Origin: Theropithecus gelada
Lineage: Eukaryota > Chordata > Mammalia > Primates > Cercopithecidae
Reading direction: 5' to 3'
Assembly (NCBI RefSeq): GCF_003255815.1
Contig: NC_037686.1
Coordinates: 55,773,888 to 55,837,887 of the forward strand
Length of the DNA stretch: 64,000 nucleotides
The position numbers and the translations under genes were made by a program. Shown here one piece after another: positions 1-10,193 of the stretch (position 1 is its first letter; each line of letters opens with the position of its first letter). The notes under the pieces are model-generated. The model saw nothing but the letters and a program-made list of their open reading frames with translations, was not told where the DNA came from and searched no databases.

Positions 1-127
1 TATTTTTAGTAGAGATGGGGTTTCTGCATGTTGGTCAGGCTGGTCTCGACCTCCCGACCTCAAGTTATCCTCCCTCCTCGGCCTCCCAAAGTTCTGGGAT
101 TACAGGCGCGAGCCACCACGCCTGGCC
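1..127 (-). mobile_element. Alu, cut by the window edge
   Basis: Antisense Alu 5' half ending GAGCCACCACGCCTGGCC. Confidence 0.95.
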
Positions 128-524
128 TGAAGTATTATATTTCTTACATGCTGCTGGGTTAGATTTGCTGTTAATTTGTTGAGGATGTCTATGTTCCATG
201 GTGGATATTGGTCTGTAGCTCTCTTGTGATGTCTTTGATTTTAGTATCGGGGTAATGCTGGCCTCATAGAATGAGTTGGGAAGTGTTTCCTCATCTTGAG
301 TTTTCTGGAGGAGTTTGTATAGAATTGGTAATATATCCTTCTTAAATATTTAAAAGAATTCACCAGTGAAGCCATCTGTGCCTGGATTTTTTTTTAAACC
401 TACAATTTCTTTAAATAGGATTAGCTCTTCCTTCTTCTTGAACAAACTTTGGTAATTTGTGTCTTTCAAGGAATTTGTCTGCTTTATCTAGTTTTCAGAT
501 GTATTGAATGTATTGACATTATGC
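128..524 (-). mobile_element. L1 ORF2 fragment, antisense
   Basis: Antisense L1 ORF2 sequence (ATGCTGGCCTCATAGAATGA and the downstream reverse-transcriptase region). It is split from the next L1 part by an Alu. Confidence 0.85.
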
Positions 525-824
525 TTTTTTTTTTTTTTTTTGAGACAGAGTCTCACTCTGTCACCCAGGCTGGAGTGCAGTGGCACAATCTTGGCTCACT
601 GCAGCCTCTCCCTTCTGGGTTCACGCAGTTCTTCTGCCTCAGCCTCCTGAGTAGTTGGGACTACCGGCGTGTGCCACCATGCCCAGCTAATTTTTTATAT
701 TTTTAGTAGAGACGGAGTTTCACCATATTGACCAGGCTGTTCTCGGACTCCTGACCTCAAATGGTCCGCCTGCTTCAGCCTCCCAAAGTGCTGGGATTAC
801 AGGCATGAGCCACCATGCCCGGCC
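525..824 (-). mobile_element. Alu inserted in L1
   Basis: Full-length antisense Alu with a T18 tail. Target-site duplication TTATGCTTTT lies on both sides. Confidence 0.97.
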
Positions 825-1041
825 CATTATTATGCTTTTAAAATCTGTAGAATCTGTAGAGATATGCCTCCCCTCTCTCATTCCTAATATTGGTAATTTG
901 TGTTTTCTTTTTTTCTGATCAGTTTGATTTGGTTTATCAATTTTATTGATATTCTCAAAGAACTAGATTTTTTTGTTTGTTTTATTGATTTTTCTCTATA
1001 ATTTTTCTGTTCCACATTTCTTATGTTTTAAGGGTTTTCTT
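825..1041 (-). mobile_element. L1 fragment, antisense, continuing
   Basis: Continuation of the same antisense L1 after the Alu. Confidence 0.75.
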
Positions 1042-1077
<36 letters not shown>

Positions 1078-1189
1078 GAGACAGAGTCTTGTTCTGTTGC
1101 CTAGACTGGCCTTAAACTCCTGGCCTCAAGCGATCCTCCTGCCTTGGCCTCTCAAAGTGCTGAGATTACAGGTGTGAGCTATCACAGTC
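1042..1189 (-). mobile_element. Alu with a central deletion and (GTT)n tail
   Basis: A (TTG)11-like run replaces the T tail. The Alu lacks its middle: sequence jumps from CCTAGACTGG to CCTTAAACTCC. The total is about 110 bases. Confidence 0.85.
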
Positions 1190-2327
1190 AACTGCTTTTC
1201 TTATTTTTATGATTCCCTTTCTTCTTGCTTTGGGTTTGTTATGTACTGCTTTTTCTAGTTTCTTTAAATGGAAGCTTAGATTATTGATTTGAGACCTCTA
1301 ATTCTGTAACATAAGGATTTAGAGTTGTAAATTTCTTTCTAAGCAATTTCGCTAATATCGTTGGAGAACATGCTTTGTATGACTTGAATCTTGTAAACTT
1401 ATTTGGACTTGATTTTTTGTCCAGAATCTTACCTATCTTGGTAAAAGTTCTGTGTGCATTAAAAAAAAAAAAAAATTGCTGTCAGGTGTGGTGCCAATTA
1501 ACTCAAGTTGGTTGATATTGTTGTTCAAGCCTCCTACCAATTTTCTGTCTACTTATTCTGTTGATGGTTGAGAGGCTATGAATATGGATTTGTCTGTTTC
1601 TCCTTGTAGTTCTATCAGTTTTTGCTTCATGCATCTTGAAGCTCTGTTAAGTATGTAAACATTTAGAATGATGTAGCCTCTTGATGAACTGACCCCTTTA
1701 TCATTATGACTCTCTTTATTCCTGTAACATTCTTTATTCTGAAATATACTTTGTCTGATACTAACATAGCCATTTCAACTTTTTTTGGATTAATGTTAGC
1801 ATGGTATACCTTTAAAAAAATCCTTTTACTTTTAACCTATTTGTCTCATATTTAAAATGGATTTCTTATAGGCAGCATATAATTAGGTCTTTTTTTTTAT
1901 TCAGTCTGAATTTTTTGTCTTTTGGGTAGTGTTAAGGCCTTTATATTTAATGAAATTATTGATATGGTTAGGTTTAAACCTTCCACCTTACTATTGTTTT
2001 CTATTTGTGCCGTCTGTTCTTTATTTCCTTTTTCTTCATTCTTTTGAATTATTTGTTATGATTTGATTTTATCTTTATTCATTCTTACTCTACCATGCGT
2101 CTCTGTGTGTACATGTGTGGTTTGTTTAGAGTTTATAGTATGATCTTTAACGTACCACTGTTTACCTTCAAGTAGTGGTAATGTCATTTCACATATAAGA
2201 ACCTTGCAGATATGTACTTCTTCTCCTGTCCTGGCCTTTATGCTGTTGTCGTATGTTCTGCTTCTATCTATGTTATAACCTCCAAAATACATTACTATTA
2301 TTTTTACTTTAGTTATTTTCTAAAGCA
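1190..2327 (-). mobile_element. L1 ORF2 fragment, antisense
   Basis: Typical antisense L1 ORF2 (for example GACCCCTTTATCATTATGAC and the stretch around GGATTTCTTATAGGCAGCAT). Many stops; no coding capacity. Confidence 0.85.
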
Positions 2328-2445
2328 ATGTTTCTCAACTTTAATACCATTAACATTTTGAACCAGATAATTATTTGTTGTTGCCTCCCAATAATTATTA
2401 GAATATTATTGAATATTCTATTGAAAATCACTGTTCTAAGGTGAT
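2328..2445 (-). mobile_element. MER5-type hAT transposon fragment
   Basis: CAATGTTTCTCAACTTTAAT followed by AACATTTTGAACCAGATAAT matches the end of MER5 non-autonomous elements, diverged. Confidence 0.6.
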
Positions 2446-2463
2446 TTTTAAAATAAGAAAATG

Positions 2464-2758
2464 AGGCTGGGCACAGTGGCCATGCCTATAATCCCAGCAT
2501 TTTGAGAGGCCGAGGCGGGCGGATCACTCGAGGTCAGGAGTATGAGACCAACCTGGCCAACGTGGTGAAATGCTGTCTCTATAAAAAATACAAAAATTAG
2601 CTGGGCATGGTGGCGAGTGCCTGTAATCCCAGCTACTCGGGAGGCTGAGGCAGGAGAATCACTTGAACCCGGGAGGCAGAGATTGCAGTGAACCAAGATC
2701 ACACCACTGCACTCCAGCCTGGGTGACAGAGTGAGACTCCATCTCAAAAAAAAAAAAA
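2464..2758 (+). mobile_element. Alu
   Basis: Sense Alu from GGCTGGGCACAGTGG to a 13-base A tail. Flanks ATAAGAAAATG and ATAAGGAAATG look like the target-site duplication. Confidence 0.96.
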
Positions 2759-2764
2759 TTTAAA

Positions 2765-3530
2765 AAAAACATAAGGAAATGTTTCTGTTGACTCACCTGG
2801 CTGTCATTATCGTCGTGCTTCATCATCATCATTGTGCTTCATTCTTTTGAACAGGTCCGGATTTCCATCTGGGATCATTTTCTTCTACCTTAAGGATTTC
2901 CTTTTCCATTTCTTTAGTGCCAGCCTGCTGGTGGTAAATACTTTTATTTGTGCATCTGGAAATGTCTTTATTTCCCCTTAACTTTTCATAGCTGTTTGTA
3001 CTGGCTTAGAAATCTAGGTTGTTTTCTAGTTGTTTTCCATTGGTACCTTCAAGGTGTTACTCCACTGTCTCCTACCAGGTTTCCAGGGAGAAGCCTGCTG
3101 TTGGGTGCATCCTGGTTTCCCCACTCTACCTCCCGCCTTTGTTCCTGGTTTCTAGCAATTTGATTTTGATGTGTCTCAGTTAAGTCTTTTTCATGTTTCT
3201 CTTGCTTGCAGTATCTGTAGGTTTATAATTTTCTTCATATTTGAAATGTTTTCAGCCATCAACTCCTCAAAAGTGTTTTCTGTCTCTTCTTTTGAAGACT
3301 CCAATTCCCTGTAGTATATTAGGCTGTTTGAAGTTGTCCTGCCACTCACTAATATCCTGGCCTTATTTTTTTTTTCCAGTCTTTTTTTTTTCTCTCTGTT
3401 TCATTTTGGATAGTTTCTGGGACACAGTTAGTTGGAAACAGTTTGATTCTTTTGAGTTTGGGGTGGAGAAAGTCTCCAAATTTTCCACAGGTGTGGGGAA
3501 CCACTGTCCTCCTCCAGTGCACTGACTGGA
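2765..3530 (-). mobile_element. Old L1-like fragment, antisense
   Basis: Resembles antisense L1M sequence (AGAAATCTAGGTTG, GTGTTACTCCACTGTCTCC, AGAAGCCTGCTG). Diverged, with uncertain ends. Confidence 0.6.
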
Positions 3531-3751
3531 GACTCTGGTCACCCTGTCCTCCTTCAGCCCCCAGCTCTATCTCCTCAATGCACAGACCACAGCCTTCACC
3601 TGGTCTTCCTCCCTGTGCTGCAGCCTGGACACTTCCCCAGGAGAAAGCTGGACGGGAAGCAGGCTGTCTCCAGGATCACTGACCTGTGCTCTTACTGTCC
3701 AGTTGGGGTTTGTTTGTTTGTTTTTTCTGCCTTTTAAAAAAGTTATTTGAA

Positions 3752-4053
3752 GACTGGGCATAGTGGCTCACACCTGTAATCCCAGCACTTTGGGAGGCTG
3801 AGGCTGGCAGATTGCTTAAGCTCAGGAGTTGGAGATCAGCGTGACCAACATGGTGAAATCCCATCTCTACTAAAAATACAAAAATTAGCTGGGCGTGGTG
3901 GCGTACTCCTGTAGTCCTAGCTACTCAGGAGGCTAAGGTGGGAGAATCGCTTGAACCCTAGAAGTGTCGACTGCAGTGAGCTGAGATCACACTACTGCAC
4001 TCCAGCCTCGGTGATAGAGGGAGACCCTGTCTCAAAAAAATAAAAATAAAAAT
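3752..4053 (+). mobile_element. Alu
   Basis: Sense Alu with a TAAAAATAAAAATAA tail, about 450 bases upstream of the exon at 4510. Confidence 0.96.
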
Positions 4054-4509
4054 AACTTTTGTAAAGTCATTTGAGGCTTTTTCTATATTTGTGCATGCTT
4101 TTCATATAGGTTTCATCTATTTTTCCCAGTGTTTTCATTGTCTATTTTGGCTGGATGTGGAGATTCTCCTTAATAACTGCTTATTGAATGAATGCATAGA
4201 TACGGATCCTAATCTCTTATTTCCCATGACTCTTTTTCCCCTTCTGTCACTGACATTTAAAAATAAACTCATCAGAAGAGAAGCACGTAGGAAGGCATGT
4301 GTGAAGCATAATTTGTGCTCATCCTTCTCTGCTAATCAAAATTTGCTGATAGAAATTAGCTGGAGTCAGTTTACCTGCCCTTAATCTGTCTGGAGTCACG
4401 AAGAAAGAGACAAAACTGAGATAGGGAAATCTTGAAATAAATAAGCACTGGGCTGGGCCTGGAGCAGGAGGATGAGTGGACTCAGCACAGAAGTGTGGTT
4501 GCCTTGCAG
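4054..4509 (+). other. Intron end, unique sequence
   Basis: No repeat recognised. It carries the acceptor of the exon at 4510; the last 40 bases are purine-rich rather than pyrimidine-rich. Confidence 0.7.
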
Positions 4510-4704
4510 GTTGTGTGTCGCAGCCCTGTCGGTGAATAACTTCTGTGACAACCGCGAAGCCCTCTACGGTGTGTTTGATGGAGACCGGAATGTGGAGGTG
4601 CCCTACCTTCTCCAGTGCACCATGAGTGACATTTTGGCTGAAGAGCTGCAAAAAACAAAAAATGAAGAAGAATACATGGTCAATACATTCATTGTCATGC
4701 AAAG
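4510..4704 (+). CDS. PHLPP1: PHLPP1 coding exon, third from last (PP2C phosphatase domain, metal-binding motif)
   Basis: PHLPP1 is a Ser/Thr phosphatase of the PP2C type that dephosphorylates the hydrophobic motif of AKT, PKC isoforms and S6K and so damps growth signalling. This exon encodes about residues 1187-1251 of the 1717-residue protein, counted back from the stop codon. It begins in the last base of a split codon, after an acceptor ending TTGCAG, and ends two bases into an Arg codon at AG|GTAAAA. It is 195 bases (65 codon equivalents), so skipping it would keep the frame. The segment YGVFDGDRN holds the PP2C metal-binding Asp (D1210 by this count), where most PP2Cs have DGH. The rest reads SVNNFCDNREALYG and ends NTFIVMQ. 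Frame and codon phase continue exactly into the exon at 7360. The acceptor has a poor pyrimidine tract. Identification rests on recognising the PHLPP1 protein; PHLPP2 is the alternative but differs in the C-terminus. Confidence 0.96.
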
Positions 4705-5440
4705 GTAAAACTCAGAGTTCCTGCTTACCTGCTGTATGTTTTTTTGCTCTTTGAGTGTTTATCCTCTGTGTTTTGACTATGAGTACCAAGATGCATTCAG
4801 GCAAGTTTGGTGTTGCCCAGGCATCAGGAATGGTGCTCCAGTTTGAGACATACTGATGTTCATATAACTTTGTGGAAGGCTCCGACAATGACAAGGAATT
4901 AGTTTCTCTGAGAACTGGACCTTACTGGCCTTTATTGATTGCAGATTTTCATCAGATTGTTTGCAATGCCATTTTTCCTCCCAAATCATGTGAGCTCTGG
5001 AGGCTTTTTAGACTTTCTGGTGTGGGGACCTCTCTTTGAAATGGACCGTTTCTATCCTAGTTTCTTGGCCCTTATGAAATACTATCACTGGTTTGAGGTA
5101 GTGCAAACCTTTGTTAAATCAAGATGGTCAGATTTTAGCTCAGGAGTTAAATCATTCTTTATATTTTGTTTTCCCCTTTATTAAATGTTCAAGACAGTGT
5201 TACTGGCAGAATCCTAGGCCATAGCCTGGAGTTTCCACCAGCAGCAGAGTTTTAGGTTGCTATAGAAATTGTGGTATATTGTTTGTAACTCTTAGATGAG
5301 TGAGGATTCCCTCATTCAAAGAATTGTTCATTCTTATCACCTTCATGGCTTTCTAGGTGATAATGGAATTGCCTGTCTATAAATATTGTATTGCAGACTC
5401 GCTCATGTGGGACCCAGGAGTGATCAGCGTACTGGTACTT

Positions 5441-5530
5441 GAGGTCATGATAGCAGTCATGGTCTTTTGTCCTTATCTGTTCTTTCTCTCCCTTGATACT
5501 CTGCCAGAGCAAGTAGCTTTGTTAAGGGGG
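5441..5530 (+). repeat. Diverged direct repeat, copy A (intronic)
   Basis: Aligns without gaps to 6541-6630 at roughly 80-85% identity, best in the middle (GGTCTTTTGTCC and TTTCTCTCCCTTGATA are exact). I do not recognise the family; it could be two parts of an old LTR or a local duplication. Confidence 0.75.
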
Positions 5531-5701
5531 TAGAAGAAGTGTCTGGGGAGGAGTGTTCAGAGCAGCATTTACAGTGATACCTGTGTCTCAAATGGTTCCT
5601 CTCAGAGAGCTTGGTGGAGGCAAGCCTGGGGTGGTTCTTGCTGCTACAGTCACCTCTGACTTTCAGATTCTCAGTGAGCATGTACAATTAGCAATTGAAC
5701 A

Positions 5702-5890
5702 ATAATGACTAATATCCAGCAAGCCCTTAATATGTACCAGTCATTGTTCTAAATTTTACCTTATGTGTCATAAATTGTTACCAGTTAGCGGAGTAATGTT
5801 ACTGAAAGTGATGTACAGAGAGGTGAAGCACAGTGCCTACGGGCTAGTATGTAGTGCAGCCAGGACCTGACCTCGGGTTGTAAGACTCCA
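5702..5890 (-). mobile_element. MIR
   Basis: Antisense MIR core: TATGTACCAGTCATTGTTCTAA, then GAGAGGTGAAGCACAGTGCC, and GCAGCCAGGACCTGACCTC. Confidence 0.75.
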
Positions 5891-6540
5891 GAGGATGTTC
5901 TAACTAGCAGGCACATCAGCTTTCCTGGTTTTACCACCCTTTTGTTCTAGAAAAACATCTAGCATGTATCATATGCACACACATACACATGTGCACACAG
6001 ACCAAAGCACAAACACATCCCTTCACAACCCCCAAGAGGTCTGCTTTTTATGCACCCTCAAGCACTGGGTAAGAATTAAACACTGAGAACCCCAATCTTG
6101 GATTACTTGCCATACTTTTTACGAATCACTGTGCCTAGGAAAGGGAGAAAATGGAGCTGCCTTGGAAAGGTCTAGAGCCAAATACCTGAAAGTTGGAGTT
6201 TAGGAGCCTAAACTGTCGGCCCTTCTCCAGGGCCTTTTGTGTTTCTCTTATTTTCCCTATCTGTTAAGAGGGTATGGGTTGTGTGGTGAGCTTTGGGTCC
6301 TTAGGGGAACTGGTCTTTGTGCAGGATTTCCTAATGCATGCAAGTAGGCAGCCCTGGTTTCCATTGCTCCTCTTGCCAGTTGCTTACCTTACACATGTGA
6401 TAGTAGCAGACAGTACCTTAGGGTCTGGCCTTGTAAAACAGGAGGCTGTTTTTCTTAACTTTTTCTTGCTCCTGTGCCACTCAGGAACAGCAGGGGCCTG
6501 GGCGGTGTTACCATTTGTGGGGCTTGCCATAGGAGTTCAT

Positions 6541-6630
6541 GAGGCCATGGGAGCAATAATGGTCTTTTGTCCCTCTCTGCCGTTTCTCTCCCTTGATAAT
6601 CTGCCAGAACAAGTAGCTTTGTAAGAGGGG
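6541..6630 (+). repeat. Diverged direct repeat, copy B (intronic)
   Basis: Partner of 5441-5530 at an offset of exactly 1,100 bases. Similarity fades on both sides. The surrounding 6.2-7.2 kb has the texture of an old retroviral LTR but I cannot name it. Confidence 0.75.
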
Positions 6631-7359
6631 TTTTTGATTTTTGATTTTCAGAATTTGCAGGTGCTTCCTATATTTGATAAGTCTGTGGATTAATTGTCAT
6701 GATTAAAAAGATAAATCACAAGCACTTGGTATTCGATTACTAGAATGTCCTTTCTATGAGTTTTCTAGAATAGAGGGTACTGGGCCAGAAAGTTTTTACT
6801 ATATAGGGCAGGAACATGAACACTCCAATACTTAAAGGCTCCTACCAACAAACATCCTTATAAGGGGGAGAGGGTTGTCAGGTTTTTCTGACGTGTGCCT
6901 GCCAGTGGGGTAGGGTGTTTATACCTGCTCTTATGTGCATGGTTTTTTCAATGTTCCTCTCCTGTGGACAGAGGGAATTTAGAGAAGCAGATAGAGAGAG
7001 AAGTCATTTTCCTGCTGTCTTTGGAGTGTGCTGATAGGGCAGTGTGGTTGACGAGGGTAACAGGCTGTATACAGCAGCCCAGGGGCATCTGCCTTCCAGA
7101 GCAGCACCTGTGGCTTTTAATGGTACAGTGATACTGTCTCCCAGTTGTGAGCCTCTCTGTGTGGATGTGTGTGGTGTCAGATTCCGGGGCTCTTTTCATC
7201 AAAGAGGCGGAGCAGTGTGTGCTTTGATGAAGGAAGTGGAGTGGAATCCCCAGAGGTCTCCTTCCTGGCCCTGTCCAGTGGTGCAGTCTTCATGTTGAAT
7301 TTGCAGAACTGGCACTGATGGACTGTGTTTGAGTGTCACCCCCTCTCTTCGTATTCCAG

Positions 7360-7588
7360 GAAACTTGGAACTGCTGGGCAGAAGCTTGGTGGTGCCGCTG
7401 TCCTTTGTCATATCAAGCATGACCCTGTGGACCCAGGAGGATCCTTCACCTTGACCTCTGCTAACGTGGGCAAGTGCCAAACAGTTCTCTGTCGAAATGG
7501 AAAGCCACTGCCTCTGTCCAGATCTTACATCATGAGCTGTGAAGAAGAGCTGAAGAGGATTAAACAGCACAAGGCCATTATCACTGAG
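7360..7588 (+). CDS. PHLPP1: PHLPP1 coding exon, second from last (PP2C phosphatase domain)
   Basis: This exon completes the split Arg codon and encodes residues 1252-1328, from RKLGTAGQKLGG to KQHKAIITE. This is the middle of the PP2C fold. The part GGAAVLCHIK resembles the PP2C strand that normally reads GSTA-V; the part NVGKCQTVLCRNGKPLPLSR matches the conserved PP2C stretch with a NxGD-like turn, here NVGK. The acceptor is strong: a run of C and T followed by TATTCCAG. The donor is GAG|GTGAGA. The exon is 229 bases and enters in split-codon phase but leaves on a codon boundary, so skipping it would shift the frame and remove the tail. The frame joins directly to GAT (Asp) at 10194. Flanking introns are 2,655 bases (left) and 2,605 bases (right). 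Confidence 0.96.
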
Positions 7589-7869
7589 GTGAGAAAAGAG
7601 GGCTTTTCCCCAGGATGGTGGAGAGGAGAGGAGACCAGATCATAGCAGAAACTAGCTAGGGAGCATTTGCCTTCAAAGAACACTTTTTGAAGTTGGTTCG
7701 ACATTAGAATTCCAAACCCATAGTATCACAAAGCAAATGTCTTACATTATGACGTATGCTTGTCAGTTGCCTCTCTGCATCAGGCACTGTGCTACGTGCT
7801 TCGTGGGCACGATCCCATTCCATGTTTGCAGCCACTCTACAGAGGGCTGCTTTGGTGGTTGAGGGCTCT

Positions 7870-8056
7870 ACCCCTGACATCACACTACTAGTTTTCATGT
7901 CTTAGCTCTGCCACTTGCAGGCTATAACCTTTAAACCTCTCTAAGCCTCAGTTTTCTCATCTGTAAAGTGGGAATAATCATGCATCTGTCCTATCTTACA
8001 AGGTTGGTACGACTTGTAAACTATGAAGGTCTATATAAGTGTAAGTCGTTGTTATT
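7870..8056 (+). mobile_element. MIR
   Basis: Sense MIR: TAGCTCTGCCACTTGCAGGC, then CCTCAGTTTTCTCATCTGTA and the AAAGTGGGAATAAT stretch. Confidence 0.85.
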
Positions 8057-8094
8057 TTGGTTCATGTCTCAGGTCCCATTTGAGTACACAGTGA

Positions 8095-8290
8095 GCAGTT
8101 CTCAGCTAGGGGCAGTTTGCTTCCCCACAAGACGTTTGGCAGCATATGGAGACATTTTTGGTCATCACAGTTGGGGCGGAGAGTGCAATTGGCATGCAGT
8201 GGATTGAGGCCACTGAGCATCCTACAGCACTGCTAGGACAATGCCGCTCAACACCCCACAATGCACAGGGCAGTCCCCACAGCACGGACT
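8095..8290 (+). mobile_element. MER5A-type hAT transposon, 3' truncated
   Basis: Recognised by CATATGGAGACATTTTTGGT, then GTCATCACAGTTGGGG and CATCCTACAGCACTGC. A non-autonomous element with no coding. Confidence 0.85.
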
Positions 8291-9766
8291 GTGGTGTGTG
8301 TGTTTGGAGGACGTATCTCAAGGTAGAGAAGTAAAATACAAAACAAAACCTCATTGTTGAGTATTAAGCAATGCAAACAAAAGCGGGGAAGAGGCGAGGC
8401 ACGGAAAACAAGAGAAGTCTGACGTGCAAACCATGATTCATGTAGGCCGCTGAAATCATTTACCTTCAATTGTGTTTGGCATAGTGTTGAACTAAAGTTG
8501 AATTCAGTGCATTCTGTCCACATTAGACTGTCTTCTGCTCCCTAACACAGTGTCTGCCATCCATGTTCATCCTCTCTGCTCCAAGAATAGACAGAGAACA
8601 AATTCACACAGACTCATTTGCACAGAATCCCATGTATAGCTTGAGTGTTTCTGTTTCTTTCTTAAGGCCCTCATCAAAGCCTATGTGGAATCGGTCTTTT
8701 TTCTCTACTGGACTATAAGCTTTCACCAGAGTCCACCTCAAACTGTACGTGGTTCTGTGGGTTTTATCAACAGTGTAAGACTGGAAACTTCTTGAAGGTA
8801 GATGTTTATCTGCAGGTCACTGCTGTCTGCCCATGTCATTTTTTCAGGCACAGGGCAAATGACCAACACCTTGATGAATTAGCGAATGGAGCAGAACTCC
8901 TGGAGCCCATGTTGGCAGCTTCAGTGCGCGTGAATCACAAAACCCTTGGTTCTGATGGAGAGAAATCTAAAGGGATGGGCAGAACAGCAAGAACAGTTTC
9001 TGCCAAATTCCATGCTTTGGGGACAGATTATGTCAGTAGAATCAAGGCAGTTTAAGGTTGTGCTTGAAGCCCATCTTACTAATTGTACTAATAGGAATGC
9101 TTATCTGCTTCTAAGTGTGGTGTGGCAAAGTTGTGTGAGAAGCTGGGAAAGACATCCCTAGGACAAGCAGGCACCTTGCCAAATCCCAAATAAAGGAAAG
9201 TGGTAGGACTGGAAAGGAAATGGATGTTCTCTGGAAGAAACACTTGCTCATCCCAGACAGGGATTTGTTGTAATGAAGCCTTTCCTGGAAAGAGGTGTTA
9301 AAACTAGGGCATGTAGAGATATGTCATGGACCTTAGAATCTCAAAATTTGAAGAATAAAGAACAAAGCAGGTACACATGGAAAAAAAAATCTTTTTATTG
9401 GCAAGTGGTCTGGCACTTTGGTAATTGATTTAAATAGCATCCACACAGCTGAACTAAAGCCAGCAGATCTTGCCTTCTCCATTGGTCAACAGGAAATCAA
9501 GTTCGAGGAAGTTGTAAGAATTGGCATTTCTTCTTTAGCATCTGTTCTCCTGACAGGAGCATTCTTACCCACCTAGTCATGCCAAGGTTTTCTCCACCTC
9601 TTAAGTACTTTCAAGTCCTCTCTGGACTTTTAGACACTACTGCCACTTGTGATCATGGAGAGCAATGGAAGATTCAGGAGCATTGTCTTGATATATGCCT
9701 GCCTCGTGTATCTTTGCTCAGGACTGGCTTCTATCAGAAAGACTCTTCCTACCTCAGAGTCTTCCT

Positions 9767-9826
9767 ACGCCCAGCCCGTCTGAGGGCCGATCCTTGATCA
9801 CCATGTTCACTGAGGGAGGGAAGATG
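9767..9826 (-). repeat. Intronic exact inverted copy of PHLPP1 last-exon sequence (arm 1)
   Basis: These 60 bases are identical to the reverse complement of 10547-10606. No mismatch or gap was seen on reading both stretches base by base. The match stops abruptly at both ends. Just to the left is a short imperfect direct repeat (GACTCTTCCTAC, 4 bases, GAGTCTTCCTAC). There is no poly(A), splice junction or target-site duplication, so this is not a processed copy. A DNA template switch is the simplest explanation. Confidence 0.93.
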
Positions 9827-10193
9827 TAAACCCACCTTTATAGGAGGAGCTGGCCAGCTATGCTTGCTGTGTGTAAGGCTAGATGATGGCTTGCTTTAGA
9901 TAAACAGCAGGACTTGTGACCTAGTGTGAATGGGGTCCCAGTAACACACATAACCAAAATCTTTTCCTTTTGTCCCTACTGCTCCTTACCTGCCCAGGCC
10001 TACTACCTGGCGTTTCTGATGACAGGTGCACATTAACTGCTCACTAGAGAGTGAGCCCTTCTTTCTTCTGTGGGCCACACAGCACTTCTTTGTGGTCCTA
10101 CAGTTGAGACAGTCGAAGGACCCGCAGGGAACCTGCACAGTTGCCACAGGTGCTCTGTATTAACTGTCTGTCTGCAAACCCTTGTTCTTCCAG

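Larger units (their letters stand above)
4705..7359 (+). other. PHLPP1 intron with little recognisable repeat
   Basis: Apart from the 90-base direct repeat and a MIR (5702-5890), I see no Alu or L1 here. Open frames on both strands are short and not conserved-looking. Confidence 0.7.
7589..10193 (+). other. Last PHLPP1 intron
   Basis: Contains a MIR (7870-8056), a MER5A fragment (8095-8290) and the inverted exon copy (9767-9826). The rest (8300-9766, 9827-10193) is unique-looking, with no gene that I can support. It has no Alu. Confidence 0.75.

Noticed and set aside
449..706. Frames such as ETESHSVTQAGVQWHNLGSLQ at many positions
   Set aside because: Standard translation of antisense Alu; not genes.
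9380..9410. A run then CTTTTTATTGG as an antisense processed pseudogene end
   Set aside because: The AATAAA-like reverse hexamer is not followed by an A tail on that strand, and no spliced gene is recognised beyond it.
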